64,000 bases of DNA from Sulfitobacter sp. HGT1 (GTDB lineage Bacteria; Pseudomonadota; Alphaproteobacteria; Rhodobacterales; Rhodobacteraceae): assembly GCF_013282155.1 (NCBI RefSeq), contig NZ_BLWI01000003.1, positions 27,559 to 91,558 on the forward strand. The letters run 5' to 3'. The notes beneath the pieces were generated by a model. It did no database searches. It had not been told where the DNA came from and saw only the letters and a list, made by a program, of their open reading frames with translations. This document shows, piece by piece, positions 6,899 through 15,817 of the stretch. Both the position numbers and the translations under genes were made by a program. Positions within the stretch are counted from its first letter, which is position 1, and each line of letters starts with the position of its first letter.

Positions 6899-8819
6899 TC
6901 CGCTCGCTCTTTACAGTTCCGTCATGGGGAAGCTCTGGGAGGATGAGCGGATCCGGGGCAAAGCCGCGGCGCGGATTGATGCGCGTATCGCGGGCCGGCG
7001 GCAAGGGCGCAGCTTTGGGCGCGTCGGATCCATGTCGGCGCGCAACGTCGCCAAGGCTGCCAGTGGCCAGAGCCAGGCGGCTGTGTTCAAGCGGATCAGG
7101 GCAGGGGGGTGCAAAACACAAGCCTCTCTTGGCAATCAGCTTGCCTATATCAATGACAAGGCCGTCTACACTTATTCGACCATGACCAATGCGCTGACGG
7201 ATGACGCGGTGCTGTCTGAAGATCAGAAGTCAGATATCATCGAGGCTTGGTCGGAGACCTGGCGCGGATCGACCAAGCTCGGGTTCACCTCACACATGCT
7301 GCTGTCGTTCCCGACAGACGTCACCGTCGATCAGGTGCGCGACATCGCGATGGACTGGACGGAGCATTTTTTCGAGAGCGGTGAGTACGGTGATCAGTGG
7401 GATTACGTTCTCGCCGTACATGACGACCGCGCCCACAAACATGCGCACATCATTCTGAACAACCGTGGGCTCGATCAGGGCACATGGTTTTCTTGCTGGG
7501 CTGAGGGCGTGATGTCGCCGCAGCTAATGCGCGAAAAGCAGGCCGAGATCGCAGAAGGCTATGGCGTCATACTCGACGCGACGACCCGTCTCGAGCGGGG
7601 TATCTTTGAGAAGCCAGCGGGTCTTGCTGAAATCTACCGCGCCAAAGAAGAAGCGCGCTTGCCGCGCGAGATCATCATGACGGCCGAGGAATCCGCCGTC
7701 GCACAAGCGCAGGTCGTGGGCTTTGCCAAAGACTACACAGAGTTTGCCGAGCTGCTGGACCGCATGGACCAGCGCCATCTGGCCCGCGCCGTGCGCGGTA
7801 TGGCCGCCAATCTGGGCACTGGCACCCCTTGGACATTCACCGAAGGAGAGATCGATATGAAAGACATCAAAACCGTTGGTGATGCCATCGACTATTCCGA
7901 GCGCACGATCGAAGCGTTGCGGCTGAAAGCCGAAGAGCTTGATGTAACCGAGCGCGCCGCGTTTGAAGCCAAGGCCGCTCCCGTCATTGCGGACTTGTCA
8001 CAGATGGTGCCCGATCCAGAACTGCGCGCGCGGTTTGGCAAGCAGCTTGAAGAGCCCTATCCGCCCGGTGCTGGAAACGAGGTGCTGACCGCAGCGCTGC
8101 AGTCTGGCAATGACGACGCTTTGAAAGATGTCCTAGCGCAAGCCGATGAGGCGGGCATGGATAGCAATGAGTTGGTGGCGCGGATTACAGCTGGCGGCAC
8201 GAAGAATTACGGCATGGCGCAAGACTGGGTTGAGCGGGACATGAATGCCGTCCTCAGCAAAGATGGACTGACGGTCGAGAGTGCGAATGATGAGCAACTC
8301 GATGGGGCGTTGGAACGTGTCGATGGGGTGATGGAAGCCCTGACCGAGCGGGCCAAAGAACTCGGTGTCGCAATCGGGTTGAGCCTTGCAGAGGAAGAGG
8401 CGGCAGATCTGCCCTTGATCGATGAGGATGATCGCAGCCCCAATACCTATCTGCAGGATCTGGCGGATATGTTGCGCGATGGGCAGTTGTCAGAAGTTCA
8501 GGAAGAAACTGTTGAGCGCACTCTGCAGGCTGAGCTGTTCAAAGAGCTGGGCGAGGAAGGCCTCGGCGAGCTGCGGCGCGGGAACTACGAAGTCCTCAAC
8601 GACGTGCTGCCGGGCAAGATCGATCAGATCACCGTCACACAAGAATTCCTAGAAATGACCTTTGAAGAAACCGGCGACCAGGTCTTCACTGATCGTGCAT
8701 CCAGTCTGCAGCAGGACAAGGCAACCGAAGTGGCGCAGCTCAAAGGGCAGCAAGAGGCGCAGACCTTAGGCAAAGACCTTGGGCGTGATCGTGGTCTCGA
8801 CGACGAGATGGAATTCTAG
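6891..8819 (+). CDS. virD2: VirD2-type relaxase
   Basis: A 642-residue relaxase that would cleave oriT, stay covalently bound through a tyrosine and pilot the strand into the T4SS. The three-histidine metal motif VHDDRAHKHAHIILNN lies at about residues 176-191, and a likely catalytic-tyrosine motif, QLAYINDKAVYTYS, at about 83-96. The N-terminal 290 residues form the nuclease. The remaining 350 residues are acidic, helical and without a recognised domain; this part is expected to contain the secretion signal. The ATG at 6891 overlaps mobC. virD4 follows after 15 bases, giving a mobC-virD2-virD4 operon. Confidence 0.92.
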   Translation: MADPLALYSSVMGKLWEDERIRGKAAARIDARIAGRRQGRSFGRVGSMSARNVAKAASGQSQAAVFKRIRAGGCKTQASLGNQLAYINDKAVYTYSTMTNALTDDAVLSEDQKSDIIEAWSETWRGSTKLGFTSHMLLSFPTDVTVDQVRDIAMDWTEHFFESGEYGDQWDYVLAVHDDRAHKHAHIILNNRGLDQGTWFSCWAEGVMSPQLMREKQAEIAEGYGVILDATTRLERGIFEKPAGLAEIYRAKEEARLPREIIMTAEESAVAQAQVVGFAKDYTEFAELLDRMDQRHLARAVRGMAANLGTGTPWTFTEGEIDMKDIKTVGDAIDYSERTIEALRLKAEELDVTERAAFEAKAAPVIADLSQMVPDPELRARFGKQLEEPYPPGAGNEVLTAALQSGNDDALKDVLAQADEAGMDSNELVARITAGGTKNYGMAQDWVERDMNAVLSKDGLTVESANDEQLDGALERVDGVMEALTERAKELGVAIGLSLAEEEAADLPLIDEDDRSPNTYLQDLADMLRDGQLSEVQEETVERTLQAELFKELGEEGLGELRRGNYEVLNDVLPGKIDQITVTQEFLEMTFEETGDQVFTDRASSLQQDKATEVAQLKGQQEAQTLGKDLGRDRGLDDEMEF

Positions 8820-8834
8820 AGCGAGGATGAACAC

Positions 8835-10748
8835 ATGAACAAAGCATTTCCTCTTTGGGCCGCACTGCCCTTTGGCGCAATCTGCGGTGCGATCCTCGGG
8901 ACCATTGTCGCAAGCTTCTATTTGGCATTGGCGCTGCGAACGGGGTTTGGCAATTTCGACATGCTGGCTGTGTGGAACGCCAGTCCTGGATTGCGCGCGG
9001 CACACCCTGAAGCCTTCAAGGTGGCTTACGGTGCAGTTGGCTTTGGATCCATCGGGCTCGGTGGCCTTGCACTTGCTTGGACCTGGAAGAAAGAACGGGA
9101 TGACTACGGTTCGGCCCATTGGCAGACCAAACCAGAGCTTATGAAAAACGACATGCTGCATAAGCCGGGGAAGGGGTTTGTTTGCGGCAAGCTCGGACTG
9201 CCAAAGTCAAAGGGCGGATTTATTTCTTCTGCGGCAATCCCGCATGTGATGATGGTGGCGCCAACGCGGGCGGGTAAAGGTGTGGGCTTCGTGATCCCAA
9301 ACCTGATGGCCTTCGCAGGATCTGTGGTGGTCCTCGATGTCAAAGGCGAGAACTTCGAGAAAACATCCCGCTTGCGTGCACTCAATGGCGATGAGGTTTA
9401 TCGCTTCAGCCCGTTTGATTGGTCCAATGCCACGCACCGTTACAACCCGCTGTCGCGCATCGCCAAAGCGCCAACCTTTGCGCAGCGGTTTACGGAAGTC
9501 AGCATCTTGGCTGATCTGTTCCTCGATAAGGACAACAAGACGCTGGATACGTTTTCAGAGGCAGGCAAGTCGATCTTTGTGGCAGCCTGTCTGCTGGCGA
9601 TCCAGCGCGGCACAGCAAACCTTGGCGAGGTGAACAAGATCGTTGCGGGTGGTGAGTACAAGAACGCCCAATACAAGACTTATGCCGATGAGGCGGAGGA
9701 AGCTATTCTGCGCGAACTTTGGACCAACGCGGCCAGCGCGTCATCGCGGTTGCTGACCTCAAATATTCAGGCGCTGATGACGGCGGGCTTGAAACAGTGG
9801 GACAATCCGGCGGTCCGCTCAGCCACTCAAGTCAGCGATTTCGATTTCGCGACGTTCCGCAAAACACCGCAGTCACTCTACATCGCGGTTTCAGAAGACC
9901 ACATCGCGACGCTGGCACCACTATTGCGGCTGATGTTCGCGGACTTGATTGCATCGATCCGTCTCAAAGAGCCAGAACAAGATGAGCCGTGGCCAGTCAT
10001 GATGATGATTGATGAATTCCAGCAGATGGGCGCAATGCCGTATTTGGAACGCGCGATCCATTCGCTGGCGAGCTATGGGGGCAGGGTAGCGATGATCGCG
10101 CAGTCGCTGGCATCGTTGGATCGCATCTATGGGTCCGAGGGCCGTGAAAGTTTGGAGAACGGTGCAGGGCTGAAGCTTTACATTACGCCGCGGGATCAGC
10201 GCACGGTAAAGGAGGTTTCGGTGGCTGTGGGCAGCACGACACGGGAAGCGGTGACGCGGATGTACGGGCGGAACAAAGGGATACTTGGTGCGACGTCGAC
10301 ATCTGCCCGATTGGAGGAGCGGCCGCTGCTATCGGAGACAGAGGCGCGGCTGATGGATCCCGACGAGGTAATAATCTTGGCGTCGCCGCAGCATCCGATC
10401 AAAGCGCAGCGCATCAAGTACTACGATGATCCGCTTTTTAAGGCGATGGACGCCAAACAGAAGGACAAGCCGTTTCCTTATCCGCCAAGTGTGGAAGGTG
10501 TTGGGCCATGGGGTGTTGGGAGTGACGAGAACAGAGCGCAGGGGGCAAATGAAACCGGGGGCCATCCGCCGGCGCGAGATCGTGCGGAACGGCGCGAGGC
10601 GCGGGGGATGCGGGTGATGGGTGAAGGGGTTGAGATGGAACAGCAGCCTGCGCCAGAGGCGCTCGAGCGAGAGGCGGATGTGCCGAAGGCTTGGGAGCAG
10701 ACGCTGGATATGCGGGAAGAGCTTATCGAGGAATTGTTAGGGTACTAG
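8835..10748 (+). CDS. virD4: VirD4/TraG type IV coupling protein
   Basis: A 637-residue inner-membrane ATPase that links the relaxosome to the VirB channel. Two membrane segments occupy about residues 8-34 and 62-84. Walker A is APTRAGKGVGF (142-152) and Walker B is MMMIDEF (around 390), followed by the TraG/VirD4 C-terminal region (IAQSLASLDRIYG, YITPRDQRT). The length is normal, with a Glu/Arg-rich tail of about 100 residues. It is transcribed with virD2. A hairpin (10752-10770) comes 3 bases after its stop. The virB operon it serves lies 9 kb away on the other strand, with a catabolic island in between. Confidence 0.95.
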   Translation: MNKAFPLWAALPFGAICGAILGTIVASFYLALALRTGFGNFDMLAVWNASPGLRAAHPEAFKVAYGAVGFGSIGLGGLALAWTWKKERDDYGSAHWQTKPELMKNDMLHKPGKGFVCGKLGLPKSKGGFISSAAIPHVMMVAPTRAGKGVGFVIPNLMAFAGSVVVLDVKGENFEKTSRLRALNGDEVYRFSPFDWSNATHRYNPLSRIAKAPTFAQRFTEVSILADLFLDKDNKTLDTFSEAGKSIFVAACLLAIQRGTANLGEVNKIVAGGEYKNAQYKTYADEAEEAILRELWTNAASASSRLLTSNIQALMTAGLKQWDNPAVRSATQVSDFDFATFRKTPQSLYIAVSEDHIATLAPLLRLMFADLIASIRLKEPEQDEPWPVMMMIDEFQQMGAMPYLERAIHSLASYGGRVAMIAQSLASLDRIYGSEGRESLENGAGLKLYITPRDQRTVKEVSVAVGSTTREAVTRMYGRNKGILGATSTSARLEERPLLSETEARLMDPDEVIILASPQHPIKAQRIKYYDDPLFKAMDAKQKDKPFPYPPSVEGVGPWGVGSDENRAQGANETGGHPPARDRAERREARGMRVMGEGVEMEQQPAPEALEREADVPKAWEQTLDMREELIEELLGY

Positions 10749-11152
10749 AGGCTGTTGTCGCGAACAACAGCGGACGTTGGAGCAAGCCGTAGCGGATTCA
10801 CAATTCGAGCCCGAGGCGGTCATTGCTATTTCTCGCTGCGCGCGCTCGCAGCAAGAAAATCGCTGCATCAGCTTTGCTCATGGCGCTGCAAGGCGGCGGG
10901 AAAACCGGCCATTGGTGCAAGGCGCAGCAAAGATTGAGGCGGCAACTCACAGGTTGCGAACAAAGGGTGAATTCACTGCATGCGCGACAACGGCCGGTCG
11001 ATGAGCATCGCGACTGCATTAGATGTAGGTCGGGCAGCGCTCCACGAGATCCCAACGTATTGGCCGCCCCTTCGTTTGTTAGGAGTGCTACTCGACAATT
11101 TCAGCCCATCTTAATAGACTCTACTCTCTAAGTCCTCAGGGTCCGGCGTCAA
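10749..11152. other. Intergenic region after virD4, with a hairpin
   Basis: CTGTTGT-CGCGA-ACAACAG at 10752-10770 forms a 7-bp stem right after virD4 and may end that transcript, although no T-run follows. The remaining 380 bases contain no accepted gene. They mark the left boundary of the TRAP island and should hold the promoter of the LysR gene. Confidence 0.5.
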
Positions 11153-12139
11153 ATGCGTGACATAAACATCAGAGCAACCGAATACTTCGAATCCGTGGCG
11201 CGGCTCGGGACGGTTACGAAGGCCGCGCAGGAACTCGGCGTGTCGCCATCGGCCGTAAGCCAGCAACTACGAATCCTAGAAGAGCAATTTGGCGTCAAAC
11301 TTTTTCGCCGCGAAAAGCGACGGCTTATTCTGACACTGGACGGAGATCGTCTGTTTCAAACCACGACCCAGGCCTTCAGTGCCATCCGAAACGCCCGAGG
11401 CGCGATCTCGCGCCAGCGGGATACACGCAATCTGACCCTTCGGGTCAGCCCCAGCTTCGGCGTTCGTTGGCTTGGTCCAAAAATCGCAAATTTTGCGACA
11501 GAAAATCCCGACTGGAACATCCGCATTGACGCAACGCCCGACTTCACCGCATTCGATACCGAGGCGGTCGATTTTGACCTGCGCTACGGTTTGGGCGGTT
11601 GGACGGGCCTGACAGTCAACAACGTCATACATGATCTTGTGCTTCCGCTGTGCAGTCCGGATTACCTTGCTTCGTTGCAGGAACACTCCGACGATCCGCG
11701 CGAACAGATCAAGGCGGCGCGCCTGATCGACAGCGTGAAGATGCTGTATCGTTGGGATCTATGGCTTGCTTCGAACAAGATCGAGATCGAGGGCCTGACA
11801 TATCCTTTTCGCTTCGACCGATCCTCGATGTCGATTGAACTGGCAAAGCAGGGCGGCGGGCTTGCGCTTGACAGCGTGACGCTCTGCCTGCCGGAATTAC
11901 AGCGCGGTGAGCTTGTACCGTTCTCGACGAATTTCGACGTTATAGATTTCCCGGCCTATTGGTTCGTTTGTCCGCCACGCCACTTCAACCGCCGTATCGT
12001 GAGCCGATTTGCGAGCTGGCTTCAGTCCAGTGCAGACGAGCACGAAGCCGGCGCGCGCAAGTTTCTGACCGGCTTGGGGTGCAGCTTTCGGCCCGAATCC
12101 GGGCCGGAACTGATCGATGTGAAACCTTGGGGTATTTAG
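11153..12139 (+). CDS. LysR-type regulator (GcvA-like)
   Basis: A 328-residue LysR-family transcription factor. The N-terminal winged HTH (residues about 5-62, with TVTKAAQELGVSPSAVSQQLRILEEQFGVKLF) and the two-lobed effector domain (about 92-300) are both complete. The effector-domain style, with DFDLRYGLGGWTGL and SPDYLASL, resembles GcvA-type regulators. It converges with the TRAP permease gene, overlapping its 3' end by 4 bases, so it is not divergent from its presumed target as LysR genes often are. It probably controls the TRAP/SDR/transketolase operon, with that operon's carboxylate substrate or a derivative as effector; this is inference from proximity. Confidence 0.88.
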   Translation: MRDINIRATEYFESVARLGTVTKAAQELGVSPSAVSQQLRILEEQFGVKLFRREKRRLILTLDGDRLFQTTTQAFSAIRNARGAISRQRDTRNLTLRVSPSFGVRWLGPKIANFATENPDWNIRIDATPDFTAFDTEAVDFDLRYGLGGWTGLTVNNVIHDLVLPLCSPDYLASLQEHSDDPREQIKAARLIDSVKMLYRWDLWLASNKIEIEGLTYPFRFDRSSMSIELAKQGGGLALDSVTLCLPELQRGELVPFSTNFDVIDFPAYWFVCPPRHFNRRIVSRFASWLQSSADEHEAGARKFLTGLGCSFRPESGPELIDVKPWGI

Positions 12140-13392
12140 TAAATCGTCAAGGCGGGTACGTAAGAGATGAGCAAAAGGACCACGATTGCCACACCGTAGA
12201 ACGGCAGCAACCACTTCACGGTCTGGCCAATACTCGCACCCGAGATCGCCGAGGATATGAACAAAGTCGTGCCAACAGGCGGGGTGTAAAGACCGATCGC
12301 CAAGTTGACGACCATCATCAGACCAAGCTGCACAAGGTCCAGACCGATCGCATTGCCGATCGTGACGAATAGTGGGCCGAGAAGAAGAACTGCGGCAGGC
12401 AGATCGAGAAACGCGCCAACGATCAGCATCACCACATTCAAGGCAAGGATAACCATCCAGGGTTCTGAGAAGGTCAGTTGTACCCATTCAGCAAGCTCCT
12501 GTGGGACTCGCTCGGCTGTCAGAACCCACTGGATCGTCGAGGATGCCATGATGATGATCATGACTGCGCCGGTCATCAGCCCGGTGTCGACCGAAGCCTG
12601 CCAGATTCCGCGCCATGTGAGGTCGCGATAGACAAGACCGGACACCAGAAGTGCGTAGGCCACCGCCATGACGCTGACCTCGGTCGGCGTGGCGACGCCG
12701 AAGCGCAGGGTGCCGATCACGAAGATAGGCATAAGCAGCGCGGGGATCGCTGCGAAAATCTGCGACTTAAACGCCCGGAATCCGCCTTCGAGCGGCGAGC
12801 GCGGCAGGTTCTTTATTCCCGACACCACGGCGACTGCCGCGAACATACCAACGCCGAGCATGACACCCGGCAGGATACCGGCGATGAACAGGTCAACGAT
12901 TGAGACATTGGACACGAGGCCAAACAGGATCAGCGGAATAGACGGCGGGATCAGGACCGACACGGTTGACGAGGCCGAGTTGATCGCGGCCGAAAACCCG
13001 GCCGGATAACCTTCTTTCTTCTGCACCGGGATCAGCGCATTACCAAGCGCGGAGGCATCGGCCACCGCCGAGCCAGAGACGCCGCCGAACATCACCGAAC
13101 CGATGATCGAGACCTGGCCCAGACCCCCTTTGAAATTGCCGACAATCAGTCGTGCGATATTGACGAGATAGACGCCGAACTTGCCCGACATCATCAGGTT
13201 GCCAGCGAGGATAAAAAACGGGATCGCCAGCATCGGGAAGCTTTGTGTCGGCGTATAGAGTCGCTGTGCGATCACCGCCATCGGCTTGCCGTCGAGCCAG
13301 AGCGCAGCAGCGACCCCGCCCAGCATGGCATGGGCGACAGGGACCGAAATTGCCAGCAGAATGAAGAAAATCCAGACGAGGGGAGCGGTCAT
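12136..13392 (-). CDS. dctM: TRAP transporter large permease (DctM)
   Basis: A 418-residue polytopic membrane protein of the DctM family, the Na+- or H+-coupled translocating subunit of a TRAP transporter. About eleven to twelve hydrophobic segments span the length. Family motifs include the N-terminal hydrophobic hairpin, GGVSGSAVADASALGNALIP and the C-terminal NLAIGLYTPPVGTTLF. It is the last gene of a minus-strand operon, 12 bases after dctQ, and its end overlaps the LysR gene by 4 bases. Length and motifs are normal for the family. Confidence 0.95.
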   Translation of the reverse strand: MTAPLVWIFFILLAISVPVAHAMLGGVAAALWLDGKPMAVIAQRLYTPTQSFPMLAIPFFILAGNLMMSGKFGVYLVNIARLIVGNFKGGLGQVSIIGSVMFGGVSGSAVADASALGNALIPVQKKEGYPAGFSAAINSASSTVSVLIPPSIPLILFGLVSNVSIVDLFIAGILPGVMLGVGMFAAVAVVSGIKNLPRSPLEGGFRAFKSQIFAAIPALLMPIFVIGTLRFGVATPTEVSVMAVAYALLVSGLVYRDLTWRGIWQASVDTGLMTGAVMIIIMASSTIQWVLTAERVPQELAEWVQLTFSEPWMVILALNVVMLIVGAFLDLPAAVLLLGPLFVTIGNAIGLDLVQLGLMMVVNLAIGLYTPPVGTTLFISSAISGASIGQTVKWLLPFYGVAIVVLLLISYVPALTIY

Positions 13393-13404
13393 GATGGTCT
13401 CCTT

Positions 13405-13980
13405 TCAGCTCAGGCTTGCGTGTTGGGGATCGTGATTGGCAACATCTTCGCCGGACAGCGCCCTAAAGAGGTTAAGCGCGGCAATGAGCGCCATGGCCGC
13501 GAAAGCGTAGACAAGACTCGAATACCCCCACACCTGCTTTATGCCGAGGGTCGACAGGGTCTGGAACTGCGAGGCCTTCAGGATTGGCTGGCTACTCCAG
13601 AGAACACTGATGGCAATGATCAGGATAATCGCTTGGATGATCAGATTGAGCCCGAGAAGCGCCCGGCCTTTCAGCAGATCAGAAAGCAGCGTGATCGCAA
13701 TATTGCGCCCGCGCGCTGAAGCAATCACGAGCCCACCAGCCACCAACCAAGGCAGCAGGATCGCATGTATTTCAGAAGCCCATGGGATGCCGGAGCCAAG
13801 AGCGTAGCGTAGGATCACATTGACGAGAAGTGCTACGAACATTGACGCGAGACAGGCTGCCACGATGATCCGGCCGCTCCAGTCCAGTACGTTAGTAGCC
13901 CCGCGAGCCAGGCTGAGGAAGGGGCTGTTCTGCCCCTTCCCGCCATTCTCCGGGGACTTGCGGTCCCCGGCGGACATCAC
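13405..13980 (-). CDS. dctQ: TRAP transporter small permease (DctQ)
   Basis: A 191-residue membrane protein with four hydrophobic segments (starting at about residues 36, 67, 105 and 155), the accessory membrane subunit of TRAP transporters. The segment VNVILRYALGSGIPWASEI matches the typical DctQ signature after the first helix. The start overlaps the end of dctP by four bases (ATGA), so the two are translationally coupled. dctM follows after 12 bases. The N-terminal 30 residues are charged and cytosolic. Confidence 0.92.
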   Translation of the reverse strand: MMSAGDRKSPENGGKGQNSPFLSLARGATNVLDWSGRIIVAACLASMFVALLVNVILRYALGSGIPWASEIHAILLPWLVAGGLVIASARGRNIAITLLSDLLKGRALLGLNLIIQAIILIIAISVLWSSQPILKASQFQTLSTLGIKQVWGYSSLVYAFAAMALIAALNLFRALSGEDVANHDPQHASLS

Positions 13981-14942
13981 AGGCCCGCCGCTTCGCGTAG
14001 TGCCGCAACGAGCTCAGGGTACTGCTCCGCGTACTGGTCGTAGACGGACTGCGTTGCTTCTTGATATGCCGCCTTGTCGGCTTCGGCGAAGATCGCGCCT
14101 TCGGCTTCCATCGTCGGCCGAAGCTCCTCGTCAGAGGCCAGTACCAGATTTCGTTGAAGCTCGCCAGCTTCGGCCACGGCGTCGGTGACACAGGTTTGCG
14201 TCGCCTCGTCAAGGCCCGACCACCAAGCCAGACCCGCGACGACCGGCGTGGATTCGTACTTGTGGCCGGTCAGCGTGACGTAGGGGGTAATTTCGTGCAG
14301 GTTGGCCGAGTAGATGTTCACAAGCGGGTTTTCCTGCCCGTCAAAGACGCCGGATTGCAGCGCGGTCGGCAGTTCTGACCATGCCAGAGGAGCTGGAGAT
14401 GCACCCAGAGCCTCGAAGATGTCGACCGTCATCTGATCGGGGGGGGTGCGGATCTGCATGCCCGACAGATCAGCAGGGGTTGGAACGCCCTTCTCAGTAT
14501 GAGTGACGTTCCGGATGCCGTTGTCCCAGAAACCCAAAACCTTGAGGCCTGCGTTGTTGGCGCGTGCGTCGATCATATCACCGACCTCCCCGTCAAGCAC
14601 GGCCCAAGCGGTCGGCAGATCCTTGAACAGGAAGGGCAACCCCAAGAGGCCCACTTCAGGTACGATCTGGCTCATTGCGCCTTGGCTATTCGCAGTGATG
14701 TTGATGACACCTGCCGTGGCAGAGGTTAGCATCTCGGAGTCGTCACCCATCGTAGCAGAGGCTGCCACGTTCACGGTGTGCTCGCCGCCCGTGCACGCGG
14801 TGAAAAGTTCGGCGAACTTCTCTGCTGCGACATAGCGCGGATTGCCTGGGTTGGAGCCGTGGGCGAAGATGATCTCGTCCGCTTGTGCGGTGCCCGCGAT
14901 TATGGTCGTGGTGGCCAGAACGGCCATTAGTGTTGTCTTCAT
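13977..14942 (-). CDS. dctP: TRAP transporter substrate-binding protein (DctP)
   Basis: A 321-residue periplasmic solute-binding protein with a clean signal peptide (MKTTLMAVLATTTIIAGTAQA). It belongs to the DctP family: the segment DLSGMQIRTPPD carries the conserved arginine that in studied members grips a carboxylate, followed by the GVFDGQENPLVNIYSANLHE region. A carboxylated substrate (organic or sugar acid) is therefore likely; the exact ligand cannot be read from sequence. It is the first transporter gene downstream of the dehydrogenase. A GGAGG-type ribosome binding site and a strand-specific hairpin (14978-14998) lie upstream. Confidence 0.93.
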   Translation of the reverse strand: MKTTLMAVLATTTIIAGTAQADEIIFAHGSNPGNPRYVAAEKFAELFTACTGGEHTVNVAASATMGDDSEMLTSATAGVINITANSQGAMSQIVPEVGLLGLPFLFKDLPTAWAVLDGEVGDMIDARANNAGLKVLGFWDNGIRNVTHTEKGVPTPADLSGMQIRTPPDQMTVDIFEALGASPAPLAWSELPTALQSGVFDGQENPLVNIYSANLHEITPYVTLTGHKYESTPVVAGLAWWSGLDEATQTCVTDAVAEAGELQRNLVLASDEELRPTMEAEGAIFAEADKAAYQEATQSVYDQYAEQYPELVAALREAAGL

Positions 14943-14977
14943 TGTAGGTTCCTCCCTTTGAGAAGACTTCAGGTTTT

Positions 14978-14998
14978 GGCGCCATTCCTCATGACGCC
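14978..14998 (-). other. Intercistronic stem-loop before dctP
   Basis: Between the dehydrogenase stop and dctP start, the minus-strand transcript can fold GGCGUCAU-GAGGA-AUGGCGCC. The stem is fully paired only on this strand because one pair is a G-U wobble, which argues for an RNA function such as raising binding-protein output relative to upstream genes. Confidence 0.45.
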
Positions 14999-15015
14999 GG
15001 CTTTTAGCTCGGGGA

Positions 15016-15768
15016 TCAGTGGATCAAAGAGCCTCCGTTGACGTCGACCTCAGTGCCTGTGCAGTAGGCGGAAAGGTCGGACGCAAGAAACAAGGCGCAG
15101 CCGGCGACGTCTGACGCCGCTCCGGCTCGGCCCATGGGAATGCCGTCCAGCACCATCTGTTGCTGATCAGCGGTCAGCTTACCTGCTGTGATGTCAGTGG
15201 CGATGAAGCCGGGACAGATGGCATTCACGCGCACGTTGTCGGGGGCCAGCTCACGCGCCATTGCCTTGGTCAGACCAAGGACACCGGCTTTGGCTGCGGA
15301 ATAATGCGGCCCGCCAAAAATACCGCCGCCGCGCTGCGCAGAGACGGACGACAGGTTGACGATGGAGCCGGATTTCTGCGCTATCATCCCGGGGATGACG
15401 GCCTGGCTCACATAAAGCGTGCCGCGCAGGTTCACGTCTGTCACCGCGTCATAGTTCTGCGGCTCGATCTCCATGATCTTGAGTGGCTGGGTGATCCCGG
15501 CGTTGTTGACCAGAATGTCAATCCGGCCCCAGCTGTCCATCAGCGTCTGGATTGCCGCATTGCAGGCATCTTTGTCAGTGACGTTACAGGCGAGACCGAC
15601 ATGACCCTTACCGAGGTCCGCCGCTGCGGCCTTTGCCGCGTCAGCGTCGAGATCAAGAATGGCAATTGTTGCGCCGTGTTCGGCGAACATTTGCGCTGTC
15701 GCCTTGCCGAGACCTCGGGCCGAGGCCGCGCCGGTCACAATGGCGTACTTGTTCTTCAGAAGCCCCAT
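15016..15768 (-). CDS. Short-chain dehydrogenase/reductase
   Basis: A 250-residue classical SDR. The cofactor loop is TGAASARGLGKA (residues 12-23), the NNAG motif is at 88-91, and the catalytic set includes Ser140/141, Tyr156 and Lys160 (HYSAAK). An Asp at position 39 after the second strand (ILDLDAD) suggests NAD(H) preference. The C-terminus (TEVDVNGGSLIH) is the usual SDR end. It lies between the transketolase pair and the TRAP genes in one operon, so it probably oxidises or reduces the imported compound or its sugar-like intermediate. The substrate is unknown. Confidence 0.93.
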   Translation of the reverse strand: MGLLKNKYAIVTGAASARGLGKATAQMFAEHGATIAILDLDADAAKAAAADLGKGHVGLACNVTDKDACNAAIQTLMDSWGRIDILVNNAGITQPLKIMEIEPQNYDAVTDVNLRGTLYVSQAVIPGMIAQKSGSIVNLSSVSAQRGGGIFGGPHYSAAKAGVLGLTKAMARELAPDNVRVNAICPGFIATDITAGKLTADQQQMVLDGIPMGRAGAASDVAGCALFLASDLSAYCTGTEVDVNGGSLIH

Positions 15769-15817
15769 AGCCTCTCTCCTCCCTTAAATTGTGTTGGACT
15801 GACTAAACCCTAATTCG

